Origin: KBS50 sp042434095
GTDB lineage: Bacteria > Actinomycetota > Actinomycetes > Mycobacteriales > Micromonosporaceae
Direction: 5' to 3'
NCBI RefSeq assembly: GCF_042434095.1
Contig: NZ_JBHLUE010000011.1
Span: forward strand, 678,513 to 742,512
DNA length: 64,000 nucleotides
Shown: piece after piece, positions 16,099 to 24,994 of the stretch
Numbering within the stretch: position 1 is the stretch's first letter
Layout of the letters: every line of letters begins with the position of its first letter
The notes under the pieces: model-generated
Seen by the model: only the letters and a program-made list of their open reading frames with translations
What the model was told of the DNA's origin: nothing
The model's database searches: none
Made by a program: the position numbers and the translations under genes

Positions 16099-17513
16099 GC
16101 CGCACCCGTCTCCGGTTCCGGTTCCGCCTCGGGCACGCCCAGCTCGCGCAGGAACGACCGGGCCCAGTGCCCCACGTCGTGCGAGCGCAGGTGCCGCTGC
16201 ATCAACCGCATCCGGCGGCGGGCCTCCGCGCCGTCCACGTGGACCGCCCGCAGCAGCGCGTCCTTGACCCCGTCCGGGTCGTGCGGGTTGCACAGGAACG
16301 CCTGCCGCAACTCGGTCGCGGCGCCGGCGAACTCGCTCAGCACCAACGCGCCGCCGGTGTCCGACCGGCAGGCGACGTACTCCTTGGCCACCAGGTTCAT
16401 TCCATCTCGCAGCGGGGTCACCATCATCACGTCGGCGGCGCAGTAGAGCGCGGCCAGCTCACTGCGACTGTACGACTGGTGCAGGTAGTGGACGGCCGGC
16501 ACACCCACCTTGCCGAACTCGCCGTTGATCCGGCCCACCTCGCGCTCGACCTTGACCCGGAGCGCCTGATAGTGCTCGACCCGCTCCCGGCTCGGCGTGG
16601 CCACCTGGACCATGACGGTCTCCGGCACGGACACCCGGCCGTCCGCGAGCAGCTCGCGGAACGCCTTGAGCCGAAGCTCGATGCCCTTGGTGTAGTCGAG
16701 TCGGTCGACGCCCAGGATGAGGGTCTGCGGGTCGCCCAGCTCGGCCCGGATCTGCTTGGCCCGGGCCTGCACGGCCGGGTCGGCGGCCATCTTCTCCATC
16801 TCCTGCACGTCGATGGAGATCGGGAACGCGCCGGCCTTCACCTGCCGGCCGTCCACCTGGATCATCTGGCCCTCGTACCGCAGCCCCAGCAGGTGCCGGG
16901 CCAACCGGACGAAGTTCTGCGCGGCCAGCCGCTGCTGAAAGCCCACCAGGTCGGCGCCGAGCAGGCCGCGCAGCACCTCGGCGCGCAGCGGCATCTGCAT
17001 GAACAGCTCGATGGGCGGGAAGGGGATGTGCAGGAAGAAGCCGATCCGCAGGTCGGGCCGCAGCTCCCGGAGCATCGCGGGCACCAGCTGGAGCTGGTAA
17101 TCCTGCACCCAGACCGTCGCGCCCTCGGCCGCGACCTCCGCGGCGGCCTCCGCGAACCGGGCGTTGACGATCCGGTACGCCTCCCGCCAGCGCCGCTTGT
17201 AGGCGGGCGTCTCCACGGCGTCGTGGTAGAGCGGCCAGATGGTCGCGTTCGACTGGCCCTCGTAGTAGCGCTCCAGCTCCTCGGCGCTGAGCGGGACCGG
17301 GTGCAAACCGATGCCGTCCAACTCGAACGGCTCCGGGGCCGCGCCCGTGCCGCCGGCCCAGCCCACCCAGGTGCCCTGGTGCTGGACGAGCACGGGGTGC
17401 AGCGCGGTGACCAGACCGCCTGGGCTGCGGCGCCACTGCTTCCCCTCGGGGCCGGTCACCTCGTCCACGGGTAGACGGTTGGCCACGACCACGAATGAGC
17501 TACGTTCCGCCAC
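16095..17513 (-). CDS. otsA: trehalose-6-phosphate synthase
   Basis: A 472-residue GT20 glycosyltransferase making trehalose 6-phosphate from a nucleotide-glucose donor and glucose 6-phosphate. Recognisable are FVVVANRLPV at the N-terminus, RRSPGGLVTAL, VWVQDYQLQLVP, GFFLHIPFPP, GVDRLDYTKGI and DGMNLVAKEYVACR (donor-binding region). Two GTG codons are possible: the one at 17522 touches the GGAGGT ribosome site (17523-17528) with no spacing, while the in-frame GTG at 17513 has a normal 9-base spacing, so I chose 17513. It is coupled to the downstream phosphatase-GH15 fusion by a 4-base overlap. The C-terminus is Glu/Pro-rich. Confidence 0.94.
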   Translation of the reverse strand: MAERSSFVVVANRLPVDEVTGPEGKQWRRSPGGLVTALHPVLVQHQGTWVGWAGGTGAAPEPFELDGIGLHPVPLSAEELERYYEGQSNATIWPLYHDAVETPAYKRRWREAYRIVNARFAEAAAEVAAEGATVWVQDYQLQLVPAMLRELRPDLRIGFFLHIPFPPIELFMQMPLRAEVLRGLLGADLVGFQQRLAAQNFVRLARHLLGLRYEGQMIQVDGRQVKAGAFPISIDVQEMEKMAADPAVQARAKQIRAELGDPQTLILGVDRLDYTKGIELRLKAFRELLADGRVSVPETVMVQVATPSRERVEHYQALRVKVEREVGRINGEFGKVGVPAVHYLHQSYSRSELAALYCAADVMMVTPLRDGMNLVAKEYVACRSDTGGALVLSEFAGAATELRQAFLCNPHDPDGVKDALLRAVHVDGAEARRRMRLMQRHLRSHDVGHWARSFLRELGVPEAEPEPETGAA

Positions 17514-17661
17514 GCTCCGCACACCTCCGGTGATTACGGGTTCACCGCTGAGCGTACTGAATCGCGCAGCGGCCTCAGGTCCCCGGTGCCGGAGTTCCTA
17601 CCCCACGGGCTACGCGGGGAATCCGCCCTGGTCACGGTCATTGATCATGGCGAGATCGGAC

Positions 17662-18048
17662 TCACAGGTCGATGATGGGCCATTCCTTCGGCAGCACCTC
17701 GCCGAGCAACTCCCGCCGGTCGGTCATGATCGGCACCATGGCCCGGGCGGTCTCCATGGCGGCCTGGGCGAAGTCGAGGCCGCCCAGGATCCGGGACCAG
17801 CCGCCGAGGATCGAGCACATGTCGTGCTCGACCGGGGCGACGGTGACCTGGTCGAGGTCGCCGACGATGTCGAGCAGCGGCCAGCCGTCCCGGGTGACCT
17901 CCCGATAGGCCGTAGCCAGGCACAGTGCCGGAATGATCACCGTGCGGCCCTGGTCTGCGACCTTGGCGATCTGCCCCCCGACCGCCTCCGCTCCGTCGGA
18001 GTAGGCAAGCAGGGAGGCGGTGTCGAGCACCAGCCCGGGCTCAGTCAC
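17662..18048 (-). CDS. PIN-domain toxin-like RNase (VapC type)
   Basis: A 128-residue protein with the PIN-domain acid pattern: LVLDTASLLAY (Asp 9), TAYREV (Glu 50), GGLDFAQAA (Asp 92) and MTDRREL (Asp 110). PIN toxins cleave RNA, often tRNA or rRNA, and are held in check by a co-encoded antitoxin. Its GTG start overlaps the stop of the preceding ribbon-helix-helix gene by 8 bases, the usual antitoxin-then-toxin order. Some PIN proteins in actinobacteria are not toxins, so toxicity is inferred. Confidence 0.75.
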   Translation of the reverse strand: MTEPGLVLDTASLLAYSDGAEAVGGQIAKVADQGRTVIIPALCLATAYREVTRDGWPLLDIVGDLDQVTVAPVEHDMCSILGGWSRILGGLDFAQAAMETARAMVPIMTDRRELLGEVLPKEWPIIDL

Positions 18049-18325
18049 GGCTCGCCAACCGACCCCGGGAGGCCTCGCTCAGCAACGCGATGGCCTTGGC
18101 CCGCAGTTCGGGGGTGATCTTCGCCTGTGCGTCGTCGAGTTTTCGGCCCGCCTCGGTGAGTCCCTCGTCGGTGAGTCGGAAGCCGACGCTGCGCAGGGTC
18201 TCCCGGGTCGTCTCGCCGGCCATCTGCCGGCGCACCGCCCGGGTGATGAAGGCGGAGACGTTCGGCTCGCGCTCGAGCCGCTCGGCCACGTCGTCCGGGA
18301 TGCTGATGGCGATCTTCTTGGTCAC
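18041..18325 (-). CDS. ribbon-helix-helix antitoxin-like protein
   Basis: A 94-residue protein whose N-terminal 35 residues (KKIAISIPDDVAERLER ... VSAFITRAVRRQM) fit a MetJ/Arc/CopG ribbon-helix-helix DNA-binding fold. The C-terminal half would bind and neutralise the PIN partner encoded directly downstream. The start is GTG. An AT-rich TATAAC box and a CTAGCTAG palindrome lie 11-23 bases upstream, a sensible place for autoregulation. Confidence 0.75.
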   Translation of the reverse strand: MTKKIAISIPDDVAERLEREPNVSAFITRAVRRQMAGETTRETLRSVGFRLTDEGLTEAGRKLDDAQAKITPELRAKAIALLSEASRGRLASRD

Positions 18326-18335
18326 ACCGAGGACG

Positions 18336-18348
18336 CTAGCTAGTTATA
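18336..18348 (-). promoter_or_regulatory. putative promoter/operator of the PIN-RHH pair
   Basis: On the minus strand TATAAC (18348-18343) is followed directly by the palindrome CTAGCTAG (18343-18336) and then the GTG start 10 bases on. The AT-rich island is unusual in this region. No convincing -35 box is seen. Confidence 0.4.
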
Positions 18349-18384
18349 CCGCCGGCGGCAACGGGCCGTGCCGTGGCTGGCCCA

Positions 18385-18440
18385 TCGTGACGACGGTCTC
18401 ACCGCGGGCCGGTCCGTCGTGACGACGGTCTCAGCGCGGG
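18385..18440. repeat. 24-bp direct repeat in the ettA upstream region
   Basis: TCGTGACGACGGTCTCA(C/G)CGCGGG occurs at 18385-18408 and 18417-18440, one mismatch apart. It lies in the roughly 300-base gap between the divergent antitoxin and ettA genes. The remainder of that gap shows no gene. Confidence 0.75.
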
Positions 18441-18627
18441 GCGTACCGGAACGGCGGGGTGAGGTGGGCGCGGCGCGCCGTACCTGTCAGGATTGATGAC
18501 GGCGTGCGCGCGGCCCGGCCCCGGCCGGCGGCGGGTGACCGACCTCCCCGCGCTGGCGCCCGCCCACCGCGGCGGGTGCCGTCCGCGGGCCCAGGAACCA
18601 CACGCGACGACGGAGGTAGCCCGCACC

Positions 18628-20304
18628 GTGGCCCAGTTCATCTACGTGCTGGAAAAGGCGCGCAAGGCGCACGGCGACAAGGTCGTGCTGGACAACGTGA
18701 CGCTGAACTTCCTGCCGGGCGCCAAGATCGGTGTGGTGGGTCCGAACGGCGCCGGCAAGTCCAGCCTGCTCAAGATCATGGCCGGCCTGGACCGGCCCAG
18801 CAACGGCGAGGCCCGGCTGATGCCCGGTTTCACCGTGGGCCTGCTGGCCCAGGAGCCGCCGCTGAACGACGCCAAGACCGTGCTCGGCAACGTCGAGGAG
18901 GCGGTGGCCGAGGTCAAGGCCAAGCTGGAGCGGTTCAACAAGATCGCCGAGCAGATGGCCACCGACTACTCGGACGAGCTGATGGAGGAGATGGGCCGGC
19001 TCCAGGAGGAGCTGGACCACGCCGACGCCTGGGACATCGACTCCAAGCTCGAGCTGGCGATGGACGCGCTCCGCTGCCCCCCGCCGGACGCCGACGTCAC
19101 CCAGCTCTCCGGTGGCGAGCGCCGCCGGGTGGCGCTCTGCAAGCTGCTGCTCGAGGCGCCCGACCTGCTGCTGCTGGACGAGCCCACCAACCACCTCGAC
19201 GCCGAGAGCGTGCAGTGGCTGGAGCAGCACCTGGCCAAGTACGCCGGCACGGTCATGGCGATCACCCACGACCGGTACTTCCTGGACAACGTGGCCAACT
19301 GGATCCTCGAGCTGGACCGCGGCCGGGCCTACCCGTACGAGGGCAACTACTCGACCTACCTCGAGAAGAAGGCGGCCCGGCTGTCCGTCGAGGGGCGCCG
19401 CGACGCCAAGATGAAGAAGCGGCTCTCCGACGAGCTGGAGTGGGTCCGCTCCAACGCCAAGGCCCGGCAGACCAAGTCGAAGGCCCGGCTGGACCGGTAC
19501 GACGAGATGGCCAACGAGGCGGAGAAGACCCGCAAGCTGGACTTCGAGGAGATCCAGATCCCGCCGGGCCCCCGGCTGGGCAGCCTGGTCATCGAGGCCC
19601 AGCACCTGCGGAAGGCGTTCGGCGACCGCCTGCTCATCGACGATCTCAGCTTCTCGCTGCCCCGCAACGGCATCGTCGGGGTGATCGGCCCGAACGGCGT
19701 GGGCAAGACCACCCTGTTCAAGACCATCGTCGGGCTGGAGGAGCCGACCGACGGCGCGGTCCGGATCGGCGACACGGTTTCCTTGTCGTACGTAGACCAG
19801 AACCGGCAGGGCCTGGACGGGAACAAGACCGTTTGGGAGGTGGTTTCGGACGGGCTGGACTACCTGATGGTCGGCAAGGTCGAGATGCCGTCCCGGGCGT
19901 ACATCGCGGCGTTCGGCTTCAAGGGCCCCGACCAGCAGAAGCCCACGAAGGTGCTGTCCGGCGGCGAGCGGAACCGGCTCAACCTGGCGCTCACCCTCAA
20001 GATGGGCGGCAACGTCATCCTGCTCGACGAGCCCACCAACGACCTGGACGTGGAGACGCTGTCCAGCCTGGAGAACGCGCTGCTGGAGTTCCCCGGCTGC
20101 GCCGTGGTCATCTCCCACGACCGGATGTTCCTGGATCGGGTGGCCACGCACATGCTGGCCTGGGAGGGCGATGACCAGAACCCGGCCAAGTGGTTCTGGT
20201 TCGAGGGCAACTACGAGGCGTACGAGAAGAACAAGATCGACCGGCTCGGCGACGAGGCGGCCCGACCGCACCGGATTACGTACCGCAAGCTCACCCGTGA
20301 CTGA
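18628..20304 (+). CDS. ettA: energy-dependent translational throttle protein EttA (ABC-F)
   Basis: A 558-residue ABC-F ATPase that binds the ribosomal E site and gates translation in response to ATP/ADP; it has no membrane domain. Two ABC cassettes are present: GPNGAGKSS with LSGGERRRVAL and LLLLDEPTNHLD in the first, GPNGVGKTT with LSGGERNRLNL and ILLDEPTNDLD in the second. They are joined by a charged linker (LSDELEWVRSNAKARQTK region) and followed by the short C-terminus expected for EttA. The GTG at 18628 has GGAGGT 10 bases upstream, and MAQFIYVLEKARK matches the usual N-terminus. The stop overlaps the start of the thioesterase gene. Confidence 0.95.
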   Translation: MAQFIYVLEKARKAHGDKVVLDNVTLNFLPGAKIGVVGPNGAGKSSLLKIMAGLDRPSNGEARLMPGFTVGLLAQEPPLNDAKTVLGNVEEAVAEVKAKLERFNKIAEQMATDYSDELMEEMGRLQEELDHADAWDIDSKLELAMDALRCPPPDADVTQLSGGERRRVALCKLLLEAPDLLLLDEPTNHLDAESVQWLEQHLAKYAGTVMAITHDRYFLDNVANWILELDRGRAYPYEGNYSTYLEKKAARLSVEGRRDAKMKKRLSDELEWVRSNAKARQTKSKARLDRYDEMANEAEKTRKLDFEEIQIPPGPRLGSLVIEAQHLRKAFGDRLLIDDLSFSLPRNGIVGVIGPNGVGKTTLFKTIVGLEEPTDGAVRIGDTVSLSYVDQNRQGLDGNKTVWEVVSDGLDYLMVGKVEMPSRAYIAAFGFKGPDQQKPTKVLSGGERNRLNLALTLKMGGNVILLDEPTNDLDVETLSSLENALLEFPGCAVVISHDRMFLDRVATHMLAWEGDDQNPAKWFWFEGNYEAYEKNKIDRLGDEAARPHRITYRKLTRD

Positions 20305-20770
20305 TCCGCAGGCCCGGTCGGGCCGGCGCTTCGTGCACCACTGCGTGCTGCGCTGGTCCGACCTGGACGCCTATGGGCACGTCAACAACGCCCGCTTCCT
20401 CACCCTCTACGAGGAGGCGCGGGTGGCCATGATGTTCGCCGGCGGCCGGGCGAGCGGGCTCGACTCGTTCGCGGCCGGGGTGGTGATCCGCCGGCACGAG
20501 GTCGACTACCTGCGCCCGATCGACTACCCGCTGGACTGGCCGGACCCGGATCGGGCGCCCACCGTGCGGATCGAGATGTGGGTGGAGGAGCTGCGGCCGT
20601 CCCGGTTCACCATCTCCTATGAGCTCTTCGACGCCGATCGGCTGGCCGGGCGGGCGCGGTCGGTCCTGGTCCCGTTCGACCTGGACCGGCAGGCGCCGCG
20701 CCGGCTCGGTCCGGCCGAACGGGCGTTCCTGGCCGGCTACCTCCCCGCGCCGGCCGGTACCGATGGCTGA
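20297..20770 (+). CDS. 4HBT-family acyl-CoA thioesterase
   Basis: A 157-residue hot-dog fold thioesterase. RWSDLDAYGHVNNARFL is the 4-hydroxybenzoyl-CoA thioesterase-type active-site motif (Asp and His-Val-Asn-Asn), followed by YEEAR and a RPSRFTISYELFD strand pair. It probably hydrolyses acyl-CoA; chain specificity is unknown. The GTG start lies inside the end of ettA (8-base overlap), and its stop overlaps the next gene by 8 bases, forming a coupled ettA-thioesterase-unknown unit also recalled from mycobacteria. Confidence 0.88.
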   Translation: MTDPQARSGRRFVHHCVLRWSDLDAYGHVNNARFLTLYEEARVAMMFAGGRASGLDSFAAGVVIRRHEVDYLRPIDYPLDWPDPDRAPTVRIEMWVEELRPSRFTISYELFDADRLAGRARSVLVPFDLDRQAPRRLGPAERAFLAGYLPAPAGTDG

Positions 20771-21635
20771 CACCCCGCCGACCGGGCACCGGCTCGCCGG
20801 CACGGGCGACGCGGGGGCGTTCCTGTCCCGGCTGGTGCGGCTGGATCCGGCCGCCCTGGTCCGGCTGCGGCCGGCCGGCCCGGACCGGATCGAACTCTGG
20901 GGCCGGGTGCCGTGGGGGGTCCTGGTCGGCCGTGCGGTGGCCGCCCGGTCCGGCTCGCCCGACGGCGGCCTCGGCGGCTCGGGACGAGACGGTGGCCCGG
21001 GACGAGACGGTGGCCCTGGCGGAGGTGGCGGCCCTGACTGGGACGGCGGCCCGGACGTCACGGTCGGGGCGGCGGATCTGCTGGCCCGGCTGGAGGCCGG
21101 CGCGGCCGAGCTGCCGCCCCGGCGGGACGCCGACTGGCGCTGGCCGCTGCCCCCGCCCGCGGCCCGGACCGTGGAGGAACTGCCGGTCGCCGAGCTGCGC
21201 CGGGTGGCGGCCGCCGCCCAGGAGGCGCTGCGGGACGCGGCCGCGCACGGGGTGCGGGGCCGCGCCGTGGGCCAGCGGGCGCTCCGGGACGCGCTGCTGG
21301 ACCATGTGCCGATCGTCGTGACGCCGGACCTGCCCGGCGCGGAGCCGGTACGGGTGCCGCAGCGGCTGGTCCAGGCCGTGGCCCGGATGGGCTTCCTGGG
21401 CGCGGACGACCCGGGCGCCGATGGGCCCCGGTCGGGCGCCGACGGGCCCCGGTCGGGCGGCGTCAGGCCCCGGTCGGGCGGCGACGGGTCCTGGTCGGCC
21501 GCCGACCAGCGGGTGCTGGTGCGGGTCGCGGGCCGGTGGACCGGCCTGCTCGCGCCGTACGGGTCGGCCTGGCTGGCCGCCGGCGGCCCGCTCGCGATCC
21601 GGCCGCGGCCGAGAACCGGGGACGCCACTAACTGA
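20763..21635 (+). CDS. conserved actinobacterial protein of unknown function
   Basis: A 290-residue soluble protein with no family I recognise. The N-terminal 60 residues (FLSRLVRLDPAALVRLRP...WGVLVGR) and the centre (WRWPLPPP...VEELPVAELRRVAAAAQEALRDAA) look folded. Two Gly/Asp-rich linkers break it: one near residues 75-98 (GGPGRDGGPGG type) and one near 217-240 (ADGPRSG repeats). Position after ettA and the thioesterase matches a mycobacterial gene of unknown function next to those genes. The ATG at 20763 overlaps the previous stop, supporting that start. Confidence 0.75.
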   Translation: MADTPPTGHRLAGTGDAGAFLSRLVRLDPAALVRLRPAGPDRIELWGRVPWGVLVGRAVAARSGSPDGGLGGSGRDGGPGRDGGPGGGGGPDWDGGPDVTVGAADLLARLEAGAAELPPRRDADWRWPLPPPAARTVEELPVAELRRVAAAAQEALRDAAAHGVRGRAVGQRALRDALLDHVPIVVTPDLPGAEPVRVPQRLVQAVARMGFLGADDPGADGPRSGADGPRSGGVRPRSGGDGSWSAADQRVLVRVAGRWTGLLAPYGSAWLAAGGPLAIRPRPRTGDATN

Positions 21636-21776
21636 CCGAACGGATGATGCCGAATGGTCCATGTGGTTTGGTGCACTCGTTGGGGGGATGCCCTCGGCCG
21701 GCTATCCGGGTACCGTCGTCCCTCGGATCCAACGCAACGTAGGCGGCCGGATCCGCTGGGGAGTGAGGTGCACGAG

Positions 21777-22541
21777 ATGCCGTGGTGGGCGTGGCGTCCC
21801 GGTCAGCCCGGAGGCGACGAACCGGAAACCCGCAGCATTACTTCCATCGACAGCGTTCTCCGGACCGGTCCGCCCGCGCCGCGCGAGCCCGAGCACGACT
21901 GCGGTCCTACCGACCGGACCGGCCCGGGTCGCGCCGAGTGCCCGCCGCCGGGCCTGTCGGACCGCGCCGTCCGCGCGGACCGCGCCGGGCTCCGGCCACA
22001 GCTGCGGGAGGCCGCCCCGGGCGGAGCCCCGGTACGAGAGGCCGCCCCGGTGCGAGAGGCCGCCCCGGTACGGGAGGCCGCCCCGGTACGGGAGGCCGCC
22101 CCGGTACGGGAGGCCGCCCCGGGCGTCGCACCGGTCACCCTGGCCCGGGTCGGCATGGCGCTGGACCGGCTCGACATGTGCTACCTGGCCGACGGCGGGG
22201 ACAGCCTGCTGGCGACCTGGGAGCGGCACGCCCTGCTGTTCAGCCTGGAGGGGCCGGAGGACGAGATCCTGGTGATCCGGGCGCGTCCGCACTCCACGGT
22301 GCCGCCGGACTGGGCCGACCGGGCCTACCGGGCGGTGAACGAGTGGAACCACACCGGCCGGTTCTGCAAGGCGTACGTCGGCGATCCCACCGACCGCGGG
22401 CATCTGCCCATCTATGTGGAGCTGCAGGTGCCGTTCGGGGCCGGCGCGCACGACGCCCTGCTCGTCGAGGTGGTGGAGTGCGGCGCCCGGTCGGCCACCG
22501 CGTTCGTCGACTGGCTGCACGACGAGGGCGCCCTGCTCTGA
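21777..22541 (+). CDS. YbjN-domain-like protein with EAAPVR repeats
   Basis: A 254-residue acidic protein. The C-terminal half (about residues 118-250: ALDRLDMCYLADGGDSLLATWERHALLFSLEG ... NEWNHTGRFCKAYV ... VPFGAGAHDALLVEVVE) resembles the YbjN/bacterial sensory-transduction-like fold common in actinobacteria, with no enzymatic motif. The N-terminal half is disordered and contains about five EAAPVR hexapeptides (residues 78-115). The ATG at 21777 is preferred over GTG at 21768 and a farther upstream start. It may act as a chaperone-like or regulatory partner; the role is unproven. Confidence 0.7.
   Translation: MPWWAWRPGQPGGDEPETRSITSIDSVLRTGPPAPREPEHDCGPTDRTGPGRAECPPPGLSDRAVRADRAGLRPQLREAAPGGAPVREAAPVREAAPVREAAPVREAAPVREAAPGVAPVTLARVGMALDRLDMCYLADGGDSLLATWERHALLFSLEGPEDEILVIRARPHSTVPPDWADRAYRAVNEWNHTGRFCKAYVGDPTDRGHLPIYVELQVPFGAGAHDALLVEVVECGARSATAFVDWLHDEGALL
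22005..22125 (+). repeat. 18-bp tandem repeat encoding EAAPVR
   Basis: About six near-identical 18-bp units (GTACGGGAGGCCGCCCCG type) run through the N-terminal half of the YbjN-like gene. Units differ mostly at silent positions, suggesting recent expansion. Length changes would keep frame. Confidence 0.9.
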
Positions 22542-22602
22542 ATCGCGCCGGGCCGGGCGGGACGGGTTCGGGTGCGGCGGGCGCCCCCGGGCTCGGCCGC
22601 GG

Positions 22603-23019
22603 TCAGACGTCGGGCCCCGTGTTCACCATGAAGTAGGCGGCCCGTTCCAGGTAGTCCCACAGCATGCCGGCCTGCTCGGGCGGCAGTCCCAGGCTGTCCA
22701 CGGCGTCGTGCATGTGCCGGAGCCAGGCGTCCCGCGCGGCCGCGTCGACCCGGAACGGGGCGTGCCGCATCCGCAGCCGGGGGTGACCGCGTTGCGCCGA
22801 ATACGTGTTGGGGCCGCCCCAGTACTGCATGAGGAACAGCGCCAGCCGGTCGGCGGCCGGGCCGAGGTCCTCCTCCGGATACATGGGGCGGAGCAGCGGA
22901 TCCTGGGCCACCCCGGCGTAGAACTCGGCGACGAGCTTGCGGAAGGTGGGCTCACCGCCGATCGCCGCGAAGAAGCTCACGGTGGGCTCCGGTTGGGTGT
23001 TCTCGCCGTGCGGATTCAC
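22603..23019 (-). CDS. glbO: group II truncated haemoglobin
   Basis: A 138-residue 2-on-2 globin of the GlbO type, binding haem and O2 or NO; roles in respiration or redox defence are proposed. Features of the family are FRKLVAEFYAGVAQDPLLRPMYPEEDL (B-C region), FLMQYWGGPNTYSAQRGHPRLRMRHAPF with the proximal His, and DAWLRHM carrying the G-helix Trp typical of group II. The GTG at 23019 is the only good start near the N-terminus. It is downstream of, and on the same strand as, the MFS gene. Confidence 0.92.
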   Translation of the reverse strand: MNPHGENTQPEPTVSFFAAIGGEPTFRKLVAEFYAGVAQDPLLRPMYPEEDLGPAADRLALFLMQYWGGPNTYSAQRGHPRLRMRHAPFRVDAAARDAWLRHMHDAVDSLGLPPEQAGMLWDYLERAAYFMVNTGPDV

Positions 23020-23099
23020 CGTTCCATCCTGCCAGGCGATCCATGGTCCGCCGATCGGGGCGCTACCGGAGCCGATCCTCGGGCGGCCGGGGATGCCGG

Positions 23100-24773
23100 T
23101 CAGCGCGCCGGCGCATCGGCCGGCGAGCCGGGCGGCCGCCGCCCGGGGCGGCCCGGCTCGGGGTGGCCCGGTTCGGACCCGCCGGGCTGACCCGGCGGTA
23201 CGCGATCGGGCGCCATCCCGTTGGTCGGAGCGGCCCGGTGCTGGCCGGCCGGTCGGGGGTCTGGGGACGGGCCGGTCGTCGCCGGCTCGGCGCGGGTCGC
23301 CGGCACCGGTCCGGGGCTCGGCGCCGGTCCGGGGCCCGCCACCGTCGGGGGCGCCGGCTGTGGCGCGGGCGTCGGCTCCGGGGTGGGCGCCGGCTCCGGG
23401 GTGGGCGCCTCGCGCTGGGCGGCGGCGATCGCCCGGTCGAAGCGCTCCGGGCTGGGCCAGGAGAGCGCGGCCAGGCCGACCAGCGCCACCCCGGCGAGGC
23501 TCCACACGCCGACCACCACGGGGATGCGGAAGTGGTCGGCCAGCAGCCCGGTGACCAGGACCGCGCCGCCCTGCGTGATCTGCATTCCGGTGGCCATCAC
23601 GCCGAACGCGCGGGCCCGGTAGCCGTTCGGGAGCGCCCGGACGAAGAGGCCGTTGGCCACCGGGGTCAGGCCGGCCACGGCGAAGCCGCAGACGGCGGAG
23701 AGCGCCGCCACCACCACCGGTGGCGGATCCAGCAACGCCGGGACCAGGGCCAGCGGCGCCAGCACGGCCAGCGGCCGGACCAGGGCCTGCCGCACGCCGG
23801 GGCGCAGCATCCGCCCCACGAGCAGGCTGCCGATGATGAAGCCGACGGGGTTGCTGGCCATGATGAGGGCCTGGGCCACGCCGCGGCCGGCCTCGGTGGT
23901 GGTCCGCTCGTCGGCCCAGCCCGCGGCCAGTCCCTCCGGAACGATCGCAAAGAGCGTGGTAGCGAAGACGATGATGGCGATGGCCCGCAGCACCGGCCGG
24001 CCGAAGACCAGCCGGAACCCGTCGCCGGTCTCGCGCAGCAGGTGCCGGCGGGCCTGGCCGGCGGAGGCCGGCAACCGGAAGCGCAGCCCGAACCGGATCA
24101 GCGCGGCGGAGGTCGCGAAGGTCACCGCGTCGAGCAGCAGGGCGTACTGCGGCTGCACCGAGGCGATGGCCGCGCCGAGGACGTAGCCGATCACCTGCGC
24201 GGCCTGTCCGGTGCTGGTGTTCAGCGCCAGCCCCACCACGAGCCGGTCGCCGGACAGGATCTGCGGCATCGTGGCCGACCGGGCGGCCTGGGCCGGCGCC
24301 GTGAGCAGGGTGGTGGCGAAGACCAGGCTGAGCACGGCCCACACCGGCAGGTGCGGGATGGCCACGAGGGCGACGAGCACCATCCGGAGCAGGTCGCACG
24401 CGACCATGACCTTCCGGTACGGGTACCGCTCGGCCAGCGCCGCGAGCAGCGGCCCGCCGAGGATCCAGGGCAGGTAGCTCACCGCGAAGGCCGCGGCGGA
24501 GAGCGCCACCGAAGACGTCCGCTGGTAGATCAGCAGGGTGACGGCGGCCCGGGTGATGTTGTCGCCGATCCAGGACAGCGCGGAGGCCGTGAAGAGCGCC
24601 CGGTATTCGGCCCCGGCGAACACCTCGCGAAAGGTGGCTGGCCTTTCCCGACCGTGCGTCTCATCCGGCAACAGTGCCTCCGTCGTTCCCGACCGCTGAC
24701 CACTCTCCGGGGAGCCGTCGAAAAACGCTGTCAGACGTAACCGATCAGCGAGGGTTTCGTGACGCTCCGACAC
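23100..24773 (-). CDS. MFS transporter with Pro-rich cytoplasmic tail
   Basis: A 557-residue integral membrane protein with about 12 hydrophobic helices between residues 55 and 430. It resembles the MFS group of macrolide/enterobactin-type exporters (LSWIGDNITRAAVTLLIYQ, then LAERYPYRKVMVACDLLR, the loop 2-3 motif region). The last about 110 residues are Pro/Ala/Gly-rich (PTPEPAPTPEP and similar) and probably disordered. The substrate is unknown. The start is GTG 24773. An inverted repeat GTTCG-N6-CGAAC lies about 70 bases upstream. The globin gene follows 80 bases downstream on the same strand. Confidence 0.85.
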   Translation of the reverse strand: MSERHETLADRLRLTAFFDGSPESGQRSGTTEALLPDETHGRERPATFREVFAGAEYRALFTASALSWIGDNITRAAVTLLIYQRTSSVALSAAAFAVSYLPWILGGPLLAALAERYPYRKVMVACDLLRMVLVALVAIPHLPVWAVLSLVFATTLLTAPAQAARSATMPQILSGDRLVVGLALNTSTGQAAQVIGYVLGAAIASVQPQYALLLDAVTFATSAALIRFGLRFRLPASAGQARRHLLRETGDGFRLVFGRPVLRAIAIIVFATTLFAIVPEGLAAGWADERTTTEAGRGVAQALIMASNPVGFIIGSLLVGRMLRPGVRQALVRPLAVLAPLALVPALLDPPPVVVAALSAVCGFAVAGLTPVANGLFVRALPNGYRARAFGVMATGMQITQGGAVLVTGLLADHFRIPVVVGVWSLAGVALVGLAALSWPSPERFDRAIAAAQREAPTPEPAPTPEPTPAPQPAPPTVAGPGPAPSPGPVPATRAEPATTGPSPDPRPAGQHRAAPTNGMAPDRVPPGQPGGSEPGHPEPGRPGRRPPGSPADAPAR

Positions 24774-24841
24774 GGAGTCGTCTACGGAATTCTGCCCGAT
24801 CGTCCATCGACTGGCTAGTGCGAATGGGCGGTTCGTCGCAT

Positions 24842-24857
24842 GTTCGACTGAACGAAC
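24842..24857. promoter_or_regulatory. candidate operator upstream of the MFS gene
   Basis: GTTCG at 24842-24846 and CGAAC at 24853-24857 form a perfect 5-6-5 inverted repeat in the 221-base spacer between the MFS and MscS genes. No regulator for it is identified here. I see no gene in this spacer. Confidence 0.3.
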
Positions 24858-24994
24858 GGACGATACCCGACCGGCTGTGCGGAGCGCGACCCCTCGGTCG
24901 CTGATTGCCGCTGACCGGCCGATCAGGCCGGTGCCGACCGCCGCGTGGCCATGGGCCGAGCGGCGGTCGGCGGGCGCTGACCGGGCCGGGCCGG

